From NCBI GenBank assembly GCA_017743475.1, contig JAGHYV010000050.1, positions 1-36,502 of the forward strand: a stretch of 36,502 bases of DNA, given 5' to 3'. Source of the DNA: Roseiflexus sp. (lineage in GTDB: Bacteria > Chloroflexota > Chloroflexia > Chloroflexales > Roseiflexaceae). The notes under the pieces were generated by a model. The model searched no databases. It had not been told where the DNA came from and saw only the letters and a program-made list of their open reading frames with translations. A program made the translations under genes and the position numbers. Positions 23,477-31,500 of the stretch are shown piece by piece (the first letter of the stretch is position 1; each line of letters opens with the position of its first letter).

Positions 23477-25540
23477 GTGGACATCCCGTTATTGATCCAT
23501 GTTGGCGGAAGTGTTGTCGGTTTTTGGGCTGGTCTATTTCTAGGTAATCGCACCGCGTATCATCCCTCGACGCGGTGGCTTCGCTGGACGTTTGTCTTCA
23601 CTGGTTGCTACTTCCTCCTTAGAGCGATTGAATCCTCTCTCAAATCTCCTGTACACTATCTCACACAGGTACAACTGATACCGGCTCTGGTTGCGCTGGC
23701 ATGCTGGCGCGGATGGGTGATCGGTGTGCGCGGCATTACCCGTGCAGAGCGTCGGGCTCGCTGGATTTATGTTGCTCTGGCGGTTGGATGTGCGCTGATC
23801 TCTGCGCTCGTCCTTGTGCCATCGGTGATTATTACCGGCGGGTACCTTATCGTCACGCTGGGGAGCGTCTGGTTCAGGACTTGGCGACTGTACCAACACG
23901 AAACGATCCTGCCAGCACAGCGGGCGGCCAGGACGTTGCTCGTCGCAACCACAATCATCTGCATAAGTGTAGTGACGCTGGCGGCAGTCGCGTGGCTGCA
24001 ACCAATGCCGTCGGAGATTGCCGGAATGCTAGATCAGGCAGTCAAAGGTATGCTCTGTGGCGGCATTGCGCTGCTGGGGTACGGGGCGCTCGTCTACACG
24101 CGTCGGCACATCGGGCGCAACAGCAGTCGTGATTATCTGGTCAGCGGACTTGCCAGCCTGGGTATTGTGATGGTGTACGGGCTTATCCTGATCGCTTTTC
24201 ACAACGTAACCCAGAGCGTGTTGATGGCAGAACAGGCGCTGGTGCTGGGGATTATCCTTGTGCCGGTGCTCATTGCCACGCACTTCGGATTCGATCAACT
24301 CCGGGATGCGCTCGACTGGTTGCGCTTCGATCAATCGTCGCGCCTGATGCGCAGCATGATGCGCTCCTTTGCCAGACAGATTGGCACGGAAAAATCATGC
24401 GATCAGGTGGTACGGGAGTGCCTGCAAACGCTCGCCTGTGTTGCAGACGTATCGCGCAGCGCACTGTTCTGGTTCGAAGATCACGAAGCACGGTTGCTCG
24501 CATCACACGGGCATACACCGTCATATGCGCCCAAGAAGAGCGATCTTCTCGCTGTGCGGATGCGACGGTTCGATCAATGCGCCGATTACACCTATCTGCT
24601 GCCGCTCAGCGTGGCTCGAAAACAGCGCGGTGCGCTATTGCTTAGCAGTCCTGGTTATGGGCAATGGTCGCCCCGCGAGCGCGAGCAACTCAGTACGCTC
24701 GGCATGTTGCTGGCGGCGTATATCGAGCACTCCCGCTCCGAGCCGACGACCATCCCGCAGCGCATTCATCGCCTCGAAGAGCAGGCGCGTGATGTACAGC
24801 AACTGCACGCCGCATTGAGCGATGTGCAGCCGCCCCTGGTGGTCATAACGACGCTGGGCCGTTTCGATGTTCAGGTCAATGGAAAACCAGCGTCGTACCG
24901 GCGTATGCGCATTGGGCGGCATATGTTCCAGGGGATGTTGATGTATCTCGTCGCTCACACAGGGCGTCCCGTTCGGCGTGATGTGCTGGTCGAGGTGGCG
25001 CTGGAGCATCGTCGTGGGCGCAAACACGAAGATGATCTGCCGGACGAGTCGCACTACATTTCCGGATTGCGCACAACCTTGCAGCATTGGGGGATGGGCG
25101 ATGCGTTGGATGTGACTACCGAAACCGTCACGCTGAAACGCCATCCGTCCTGGACGACCGATACCGATCAGGTGCTGGCGTTGAGCAACAGCGCCAGACA
25201 GGATATCGTCCAGGGTCGGATTGAAGCGGCTGTAGCGGCGCTCGAAGAAGCGCTTAGTTTCTTCCACGGCGATTACCTGCCGCAGTACGACGCACCTGAC
25301 CATCGCATTGACCCCGAACAACGAAGGTGGGAGCGTGAACGGGTGCAGATCGAGAAGCTCCTACTCAAGTGTTACCTTCGCCTGCCGGACCTCTCAGCCA
25401 GGCAGCATGCTCCAAATATTGCAGACGCTATTCTGAGTCGGAATGAAGATGATCCAGAGATGGTGCGCCTGGTACTGGACGTTGCGCAGCGCCTTCAGGA
25501 CAATCACCTGCTTCAGCGCTGTCACACCATCCGGGAATGA
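23477..25540 (+). CDS. Membrane-anchored GAF / winged-helix / BTAD (SARP-like) regulator
   Basis: The 687-residue protein starts at GTG 23477, seven bases after AAGGAG. About residues 1-275 hold seven or so hydrophobic segments. A GAF-like domain follows (about 290-430). After a short coiled segment comes an OmpR/SARP-type winged helix (LVVITTLGRFDVQVNGKPAS, RDVLVEVALEH, HYISGLRTTLQHWG, then the wing strands). The C-terminus is a bacterial transcriptional activator (BTAD) helical domain (DIVQGRIEAAVAALEEALSFFHGDYLPQYD, VQIEKLLLKCYLRL). A membrane sensor fused to a SARP-like DNA-binding module is uncommon; it would bind DNA while attached to the membrane or after release. The operon downstream has SARP-style repeats in its promoter, making it the obvious candidate target. 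Confidence 0.88.
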   Translation: MDIPLLIHVGGSVVGFWAGLFLGNRTAYHPSTRWLRWTFVFTGCYFLLRAIESSLKSPVHYLTQVQLIPALVALACWRGWVIGVRGITRAERRARWIYVALAVGCALISALVLVPSVIITGGYLIVTLGSVWFRTWRLYQHETILPAQRAARTLLVATTIICISVVTLAAVAWLQPMPSEIAGMLDQAVKGMLCGGIALLGYGALVYTRRHIGRNSSRDYLVSGLASLGIVMVYGLILIAFHNVTQSVLMAEQALVLGIILVPVLIATHFGFDQLRDALDWLRFDQSSRLMRSMMRSFARQIGTEKSCDQVVRECLQTLACVADVSRSALFWFEDHEARLLASHGHTPSYAPKKSDLLAVRMRRFDQCADYTYLLPLSVARKQRGALLLSSPGYGQWSPREREQLSTLGMLLAAYIEHSRSEPTTIPQRIHRLEEQARDVQQLHAALSDVQPPLVVITTLGRFDVQVNGKPASYRRMRIGRHMFQGMLMYLVAHTGRPVRRDVLVEVALEHRRGRKHEDDLPDESHYISGLRTTLQHWGMGDALDVTTETVTLKRHPSWTTDTDQVLALSNSARQDIVQGRIEAAVAALEEALSFFHGDYLPQYDAPDHRIDPEQRRWERERVQIEKLLLKCYLRLPDLSARQHAPNIADAILSRNEDDPEMVRLVLDVAQRLQDNHLLQRCHTIRE

Positions 25541-25583
25541 TCGTTCATCTTCCTCTTTCTAGAAATATTAGAAAATCTTTGTT

Positions 25584-25650
25584 TATCTCTGAACTTTCGA
25601 GATCACCGATATTTCTCGTCCGTATCTCAGTCGTTTCTCAGCAGTATACC
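25584..25650 (+). promoter_or_regulatory. SARP-like heptamer repeats and -10 box
   Basis: Heptamers TTTCTCG (25612-25618), TATCTCA (25623-25629) and TTTCTCA (25634-25640) recur at exactly 11-bp intervals, each followed by a 4-base spacer ending in G. A -10 box TATACC (25645-25650) comes four bases after the last. Looser copies TATCTCT (25584) and TTTCGAG (25595) are also 11 bp apart. SARP activators characteristically bind 11-bp-period heptamers next to the -10 box of promoters with poor -35 elements, as here. Confidence 0.7.
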
Positions 25651-25660
25651 TAGAATGAAA

Positions 25661-25710
25661 CTGTCACCGCAGGGGGTATTGCTCGTTGAGCAACGCCGTT
25701 CCGGTGACAG
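25661..25710 (+). promoter_or_regulatory. Nested leader stem-loop before the PH-domain gene
   Basis: CTGTCACCG (25661-25669) pairs perfectly with CGGTGACAG (25702-25710), and inside the loop TTGCTC (25679-25684) pairs with GAGCAA (25688-25693). The ribosome site (GAGGGGG) begins right after the structure, so the stem could influence translation or mRNA stability. Confidence 0.6.
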
Positions 25711-25723
25711 AGAGGGGGCTGCG

Positions 25724-26179
25724 ATGACAACATCCGCACATTCCTTCGCTCGTGATCTGGTCTTTCGCCCACATCCGCACATTGTCGCCAGCAAGATTGT
25801 TGTGCTCCTGGGAATTGGCGGCGGCATGCTCGTAGCCAGCATTGTTTACTCCTCTGCACTGACGCTGCCAGTAGTGATCGTCGCGCTGGCGCTGGCGCTG
25901 CGCATCGCGTATCTGGAACTGACGACATTCCTGATCGTGCGGGGCGACACTCTGCTGTTGCAGTACGGGTGGATCTTCCGCCGGGAAGAGCGCATTGCAC
26001 TCCATCGCACCGACGTGATGACGACGCAGAGCCTGGCGGGTCGCCTGCTGGATTACGGTCACATCACGTTTACCTGCGATGATCGGGCGATTGAGGTGCG
26101 CAACATTGCTCAATTTCGACGGTTGCAGGAGGAACTCGCTCGATTACAACGTATTCCAGCCCTGTGGAGGTCCTCATGA
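25724..26179 (+). CDS. Bacterial PH-domain membrane protein (YdbS-like)
   Basis: This 151-residue protein has two hydrophobic segments (about residues 22-62: IVASKIVVLLGIGGGMLVAS and LTLPVVIVALALALRIAYLE). A bacterial pleckstrin-homology domain of the bPH2 kind follows: TTFLIVRGDTLLLQYGWIFR, RIALHRTDVMTTQSLAGRLL, YGHITFTCDDRAIEVRNI. Such proteins are membrane-associated with unknown biochemical roles. ATG 25724 has a GAGGGGG site; the longer frame from 25655 would run through the leader stem-loop. Its stop overlaps the start of the kinase gene (ATGA), so the two are translationally coupled and probably act together. The upstream heptamer repeats suggest control by the adjacent BTAD regulator. 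Confidence 0.88.
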   Translation: MTTSAHSFARDLVFRPHPHIVASKIVVLLGIGGGMLVASIVYSSALTLPVVIVALALALRIAYLELTTFLIVRGDTLLLQYGWIFRREERIALHRTDVMTTQSLAGRLLDYGHITFTCDDRAIEVRNIAQFRRLQEELARLQRIPALWRSS

Positions 26180-27252
26180 AGCGATTTGTGCAAGACCTGG
26201 CGAGACGATTTGCGTTCACGTTGATGGTGGTGGCGTTGATCGTGCTGATGCTGGGCGAGGAGGCGAGGCGCGCAGCAGATTTCGCATTTCTGCTCGCGGT
26301 CGGCCTCGGTCTGCTGGGGATCGAGTGGATCGTCGCACTGTCCGACCGCATCTGCTGCAATGTGTCGTCCTGTCTGGTGTCTGCCGTCTGTACGTACGCG
26401 TCGAGTCGCCCGACGCCTTCACCGTGCGCGTTCAGGCAGCGGGTTCGCCGCCAGGCGTCGGAGGGAGTGACCGTTCCCATCTTCCGGCGTGTGTCGCAGG
26501 CAGCGCTCCAGTATGCGTCCGTGTCACGTCGCTTCCTGGAGTACCGAGAGCTGACGCGTCTCCGCCGAACGGCGCTGCATGAGGTGCTGATTGCACGCAA
26601 TGCACATACGGGGCAGCGCGTGGTCATCAAGCGGGTGCTGCCCGGCGTCGCAGACCGTGATCTGAAACGCGAGGCGGGAATGCTCGTCTGGCTTGAACTG
26701 GAGCGAGTGCCGATCCCAGCGCCGCGCTATATCGATTACCATGAGCGCGATGGACGCAGCACCCTGGTGATGACGTACATCGAGGGACGCACGGTTGAGG
26801 AATTGTCGGCGACCGGGACGATTTCCGCTCCGGTGATCGTCCGGTTGCTGGCGAAGATATGCGTGGCGCTCGATACACTGCACCGTGCCGGGTATGTGCA
26901 CCAGGATATCAAGCCCGCCAATCTGATCCTGGAACCCGGAGGCTCGCTGGCGGTCATTGATTGGGGTTCGGCGCGGCGCATCCATATCCCTTACGATCCG
27001 GGCGCGATCACCTGCACGCCGGAGTTTGCCAGCCCGGAGCAGTTGCGCGGACTGGTGCTGCCGGGCAACGACCTGTACGCCATCGGGAAGACGCTGGCAG
27101 CCGTCATTCCGGTGCCGCCGCCAATGCTGGCGCAGGTCATCGCCCGTGCGACCGGTCCCCTGTCGCGCCGGTACGCCACCGGTGCCGATCTGGCCCATGC
27201 ACTGCTGACGGCAATGCGTATCGATGCGGCGTGGCAGGGCGGGGCGGCATAA
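26176..27252 (+). CDS. Membrane-linked Ser/Thr protein kinase (Hanks type)
   Basis: The 358-residue protein begins with two hydrophobic segments (about 12-27 and 35-56), then an unassigned linker and a kinase domain (about 125-355). Visible catalytic features are Lys152 in VVIKRV, HQDIKPANLIL with Asp244 and Asn249, the metal-binding Asp262 in IDWGSA (DWG for DFG) and SPEQL in place of APE. The glycine-rich loop is atypical, with no GxGxxG before Lys152. Residues about 58-95 are Cys/Ser-rich and poorly protein-like. A second frame there (26345-26470) reads LYVRVESPDAFTVRVQA, which looks more natural, so a compensating frameshift pair is possible. ATG 26176 overlaps the PH-gene stop and has GGAGG nearby. 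A hairpin terminator follows. Confidence 0.85.
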   Translation: MKRFVQDLARRFAFTLMVVALIVLMLGEEARRAADFAFLLAVGLGLLGIEWIVALSDRICCNVSSCLVSAVCTYASSRPTPSPCAFRQRVRRQASEGVTVPIFRRVSQAALQYASVSRRFLEYRELTRLRRTALHEVLIARNAHTGQRVVIKRVLPGVADRDLKREAGMLVWLELERVPIPAPRYIDYHERDGRSTLVMTYIEGRTVEELSATGTISAPVIVRLLAKICVALDTLHRAGYVHQDIKPANLILEPGGSLAVIDWGSARRIHIPYDPGAITCTPEFASPEQLRGLVLPGNDLYAIGKTLAAVIPVPPPMLAQVIARATGPLSRRYATGADLAHALLTAMRIDAAWQGGAA

Positions 27253-27270
27253 TCGAGGAGTACAGGGAAT

Positions 27271-27346
27271 CTGAGAGCGTGATCAGAAACTATGATCTCG
27301 GATAGAAGTTTTTGATCGCGCTCTCAGTTCTCAGTTCTTAGTTCTT
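27271..27346 (+). terminator. Terminator of the PH-domain / kinase operon
   Basis: CTGAGAGCGTGATCA (27271-27285) pairs with TGATCGCGCTCTCAG (27313-27327) at 14 of 15 positions around a 27-base loop, followed by a T-rich tail (TTCTCAGTTCTTAGTTCTTA). Confidence 0.7.
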
Positions 27347-27387
27347 ACCGTACACCACCCCCAACTTCTGATATCCTCAATATTCTG

Positions 27388-28074
27388 ATGAAAGCGCTTA
27401 TCCTTTCAGATGTTCACAGTAATGTCGTCGCATTGGAAGCGATCTGGGCGTGCGAAGGCAATGCCGACGCGATCTACTGCGCCGGTGATCTCGTGGATTA
27501 CGGGGTGTATCCGCGTGAAACGCTCGCCTGGATGCGCGCGCACGACGTCGTGTGCGTACAGGGCAACCATGATTCAGGTCGCCGAGACGTTCTACGAACT
27601 GGCACTCTGGCATATTCCAGAGAGCGCGTCGCAGTGGCGCCACCACAACGCCCAGAGATTGACTGCCACAGATGTCGATTTTCTGTGGTTGCTGCTGGAA
27701 GCGGTGACGTTTGAACTCGACGGCGTCCGCTACGGTACGCCCCACCTCTACCGCAATTACGACCTTATATCGATATTCTGCCGCACCCACTTTCCCGACC
27801 ACACGATTGATCGTCTGATCCTGGGGCATACCCATCGTCGGGCATGATGATCCTCGGCGAACGCGAGGTCTGGCTCAATCCCGGCAGCGTTTCCTACCGT
27901 CGGCAGGACGATCCGGATCGGGAAGCGCACTATATCGTCATCGAGGATGGCGTCGTTTCGCTGCGCAGCGTTCCTTACGACTACAACGCCGTCTATGCCG
28001 AGGTCATGCGGCAACAGGTGGCAGCCGATGAAATGCGCGCCGTGCAGTGGTGTTTCGGTCCACGGCATGAATAG
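27388..28074 (+). pseudogene. Metallophosphoesterase (calcineurin-like), two frameshifts
   Basis: Read across frames this is one YfcE-like phosphoesterase of about 228 residues. The first frame gives MKALILSDVHSN, GDLVDYGVYPRE and VQGNHD, the metal-binding D-x-H, GDxxD and GNHD motifs. After a shift near 27575 a second frame gives VAETFYELALWHIPES through ILGHTHR, the final metal-binding GHTH. A shift near 27840 leads to a third frame, ILGEREVWLNPGSVSYRRQD, ending at 28074. All catalytic residues are present, but no single frame carries more than about half. Either the gene is inactivated or two indel errors are present. It sits between the kinase operon and a PLP-enzyme remnant. Confidence 0.85.
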
Positions 28075-28115
28075 CGGTAGAACAGTGACATTCTACGGCT
28101 TGCAAGGAGGCATCT

Positions 28116-28394
28116 ATGATTCTGGCAACGCTCGATCAGACACAATGCCGACCTCCTGATTGGCGACGCAGAGGCGTTTCGACCACTGAACGCGCTCAAA
28201 CTGATCCGTCTGGCAGTCAGTCTGGGAGGCGCCGAGTCGCTTGCAGAGCGCCCGGCAACAATGACCCATGCTAATGTCGATCCGGAAGAGCGATTGGAAC
28301 TGGGAATCACCCGGCAATGATCCGCCTCTCGGTCGGCGTCGAGCATCCAGGCGACCTGATTGCCGACCTGGCGCAGGCGCTGGAGGCGGTGTGA
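28116..28394 (+). pseudogene. Cys/Met-metabolism PLP enzyme, C-terminal remnant
   Basis: The segment from about 28150 reads FRPLNALKLIRLAVSLGGAE, SLAERPATMTHANVDPEERL and ELGIT. After loss of one C in a CCC run near 28310 it continues as AMIRLSVGVEHPGDLIADLA to a stop at 28394. This is the C-terminus of the cystathionine gamma-synthase / methionine gamma-lyase family, including the Arg that binds substrate carboxylate (IRLSVG). The N-terminal 300 or so residues with the PLP lysine are gone. A perfect AAGGAGG site and ATG 28116 lie just upstream in another frame, so an internal deletion may have joined a start region to the tail. Confidence 0.82.
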
Positions 28395-28424
28395 AGGGTC
28401 GTGCGCACGCCGGTTATGTATTGG

Positions 28425-28433
28425 TGATACAAT
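28425..28433 (+). promoter_or_regulatory. Extended -10 promoter candidate for the hybrid kinase
   Basis: TGATACAAT contains TACAAT (28428-28433) preceded by TGn, an extended -10 element. No convincing -35 box is seen. Transcription would start just before the structured leader at 28452. Confidence 0.45.
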
Positions 28434-28451
28434 CAGGTGGAATAACAGGCG

Positions 28452-28528
28452 ACCGATCGTCGAGCCTGCGATCGGTGCGTTGACCTCGCGGTCAAGATAT
28501 TTGCCGGAACCGGCAAGTGTCTTGACCG
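28452..28528 (+). promoter_or_regulatory. Leader with mutually exclusive hairpins upstream of the hybrid kinase
   Basis: ACCGATCG/CGATCGGT (28452-28459 with 28469-28476) makes a first perfect hairpin. TTGACC (28480-28485) pairs with GGTCAA (28490-28495), but CGGTCAAG (28489-28496) also pairs perfectly with CTTGACCG (28521-28528), enclosing TTGCCGG-AA-CCGGCAA (28501-28516). The two pairings exclude each other. The ribosome site GAGGGGG follows about ten bases later. This looks like an attenuator or ligand-responsive leader, though tandem operators are an alternative. Confidence 0.6.
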
Positions 28529-28549
28529 ATTGTATTTGAGGGGGCGTCT

Positions 28550-31500
28550 ATGGTTTGGTTGCTGCCGGTTTTTGTTTCGCTGCTCATCGTCGCAGCCCTG
28601 ATCGAAACCGCAGTTGCGCTGCACGCCTGGCGTCAACGCATGACCACCGGGGCGATGCAACTGGTGACGCTGATGGCAGCGGCCATTATCTGGACGCTGG
28701 CGTATAGTCTGGAACTGGTCAGCACGTCGCTGGCGATCAAAATGGTCTGGATTGGTATTGCGTATCTCGGCGTCGCGTTTCTGCCCGTTTTCTACCTGCG
28801 CTTCATTGTCGCCTACACCCAGCGTGCAACGCGGCTTATGCGCTGGCGCGGCGCACCCTGGTACATCATTCCGATAGTCACGATTGCGCTCAACTGGACG
28901 AATGGCGCCCATGGTCTGTACTATCAGCAGGTGACACTGGTAAACGAAGGACCGTTTGTGCTCCTCAGCGTTACGCCTGGTCTGTGGCTATGGGTGTTTG
29001 CTGTCTATTGCTATACCTCGATCATACTGGGTGCAGTTCTATTCTGGCGCGCTGTGCGCGGTGTGGCGCCGTTGCAGCGCAGAGGCTCCATCATAGTTGC
29101 TGTCAGCACATTTGCGCCATGGATCGCCAATCTGCTGCAACTTTTCGAACTCCATCCCTTCATGCCGCTGGACATCACTCCGCTCGCCGTCGCAGGTTCG
29201 GGGCTGGCGATCCTGTGGGGTATGTTTCGCTATCGGCTCTTTTCGCTGGCGCCGATTGCGCGTGAGCATGTCGTTGAGATGATGAGCGATGCGGTCATTG
29301 TTGTCAATACGCGCAAACGGATCGTCGATCTGAACCCGGCAGCGCAGCGCCTCTTCGCTTCTGATGGCAGTGCACTCTTCGGTCAACGGATCGAGACGCT
29401 GCTGGCGCCATGGCCCGTGCTGATGCAGGCGTGTTGCGAGCCGGTCGAACAGGTGCTGGAAGTCGAATATGACCGATCACCACACTGGGTCTTCGAGGTC
29501 AAAATCATCCCGCTTGTCGGTAACGAGGGCAGGATCAACGGGCGGCTCCTGATCTGGCGCAATATTACCCAGAGCAAGCGCAATCAGGCGTTGCTCCGCG
29601 ATCGGTTGCGGTTCATTCAGTTGATCCAGCATGCCGCCAACGATTTCGTGCGTTGCGAAGTAACGCAGATCGACGAACACATTATCGCCGTGCTACAGAA
29701 AGTTGCTGTTTTCACCGGCGTCGAGCGCAGTTATGTTGCTCTGCTTACGCCAGAGGGCGACCGCGCAACCATTGCCTATGAGTGGCTGCATCCGGCAGTG
29801 ACATACAGCAACGAACGGATGCAACCGGTTGTCCTGTCGAAGTTTGCCCGGTGGATCGAACAGTTGCAGCGAGGCGAAGTTGTGACGATTCAATGTGCCG
29901 ATATTCCCGATATGTCTGAGTATGAGGTGCTGCGAGAGACATTCCGTGCGCTTCAACTCAAAACGACGGCGGCTATTCCACTATTCGTTGGTGCAACGTT
30001 CATCGGATGGATTGGCTTCGATACGATGAGCTACGCATATGAAATCTCTGAAGCCGTGATAGAGGCGTTTAAGTTGACCGGTCAGTTGATCGCCAGCGCC
30101 ATTCATCGCCAGCGCACCGAAATGGCACTGCGCCAGCGCGAGCAGCACTTCCGTTCGCTGTTCGACCATATGCAGGAAGGGGTGGCGCTTCACCGGCTGA
30201 TCTACGACGAGCACGGCAGGGCCATCAATTATGAGATCATCGATGTCAACAATCAGTACGAGCGCATTCTCAATCTGCGCCGCGAAGATGTCGTCCATCG
30301 CCTTGCAACCGACGTTTACGGCACGCCTGAACCGCCCTATCTGGCAGAATACAGCGCCGTGGCAATAACCGGTCAAGCGACACATTTCGAGGTCTATTTC
30401 GCGCCAATGCAGAAACACTTCTTCATCTCAGTCTCACTGCTCGGACCGGATCAGTTCGCAACGATCTTCTTCGACATGACTGCGCGCAAGCAGGAAGAAG
30501 CCGAGCGAGAGCGATTGCAGACACAGTTGATGCAGGCGCAGCGTCTCGAGTCCGTGGGGCGACTGGCGGGCGGCGTCGCCCACGATTTCAACAATATCCT
30601 GACAGTTATCAGCGGCAGCGTCGAGTTGGCGCTGGCAATGATCCCGCCCGACTCTCCGGCATACGTAGAGATGCAGACGATCCAGCAGAGTGCCAGACGC
30701 GCGGCGAGTCTGGTACGTCAATTGCTCGCCTTTGCCCGACGCCAGCCTAGTCATCCCCAGACAGTTGATGCAAACAAGGTGATTGAAGGGATGCTCCCGC
30801 TCGTACGGCGCTTGATTGGCGAGGACATTTGCTTCGTATGGGTACCGGCGCCGTATCCCTGCTCGATCATCGTCGATCCACATCAGTTCGAGCAGGTGGT
30901 GATGAACCTGATTGTCAACGCGCGCGATGCTATGCCAGACGGCGGCATGCTGACGATCACTACATCCGTAACCGAGATAACTCTCGGAGATAGGGACTCG
31001 GCAGTGACGCCGTTTGTTTGTATTACGGTCGAAGATACCGGTGTCGGCATGGATGCGGAAGTCATGGCGCATATTTTTGAGCCGTATTTTACAACGAAAG
31101 CTCCCGGTCAGGGCACCGGTCTCGGTCTGGCGACCTGCCTGGGCATTGTCCAGCAGTATGCCGGGTTCATCCGTGTTGAGAGCGAACCAGGGGAGGGCAG
31201 TCGGCTCGAGGTCTTTCTGCCCTATGCTTCTGGTCTGGCTGCACATGCGGGCGAGATCCAGAGCGACGCCCAACCGGAAGGAGGACTGGAAACGATCCTG
31301 GTTGTCGAAGATGAACCGACGGTGCGGCAACTGGCAGTACGAATGCTGCGTGATTATGGCTATACCGTATTCGAGGCAGGCAACGGACACGAGGCGCAGC
31401 AGGTTGTTACCATGCTCGCTGGCGCACCTGTTCATTTACTGTTGACCGACCTAGTCATGCCCGGCATGAGCGGCGTCGAACTGGCGACATGGTTTCAAAC

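Noticed and set aside
24635-25321. A 228-residue antisense open frame inside the BTAD regulator gene
   Set aside because: Shadow frame; the sense frame has coherent winged-helix and BTAD sequence.
27570-27850. Programmed frameshifting in the metallophosphoesterase
   Set aside because: No slippery heptamer with a downstream structure was evident, and two separate shifts would be needed.
30434-31435. A 333-residue open frame antisense to the hybrid kinase
   Set aside because: The sense strand encodes clear kinase and receiver motifs throughout; the antisense product has no recognisable features.
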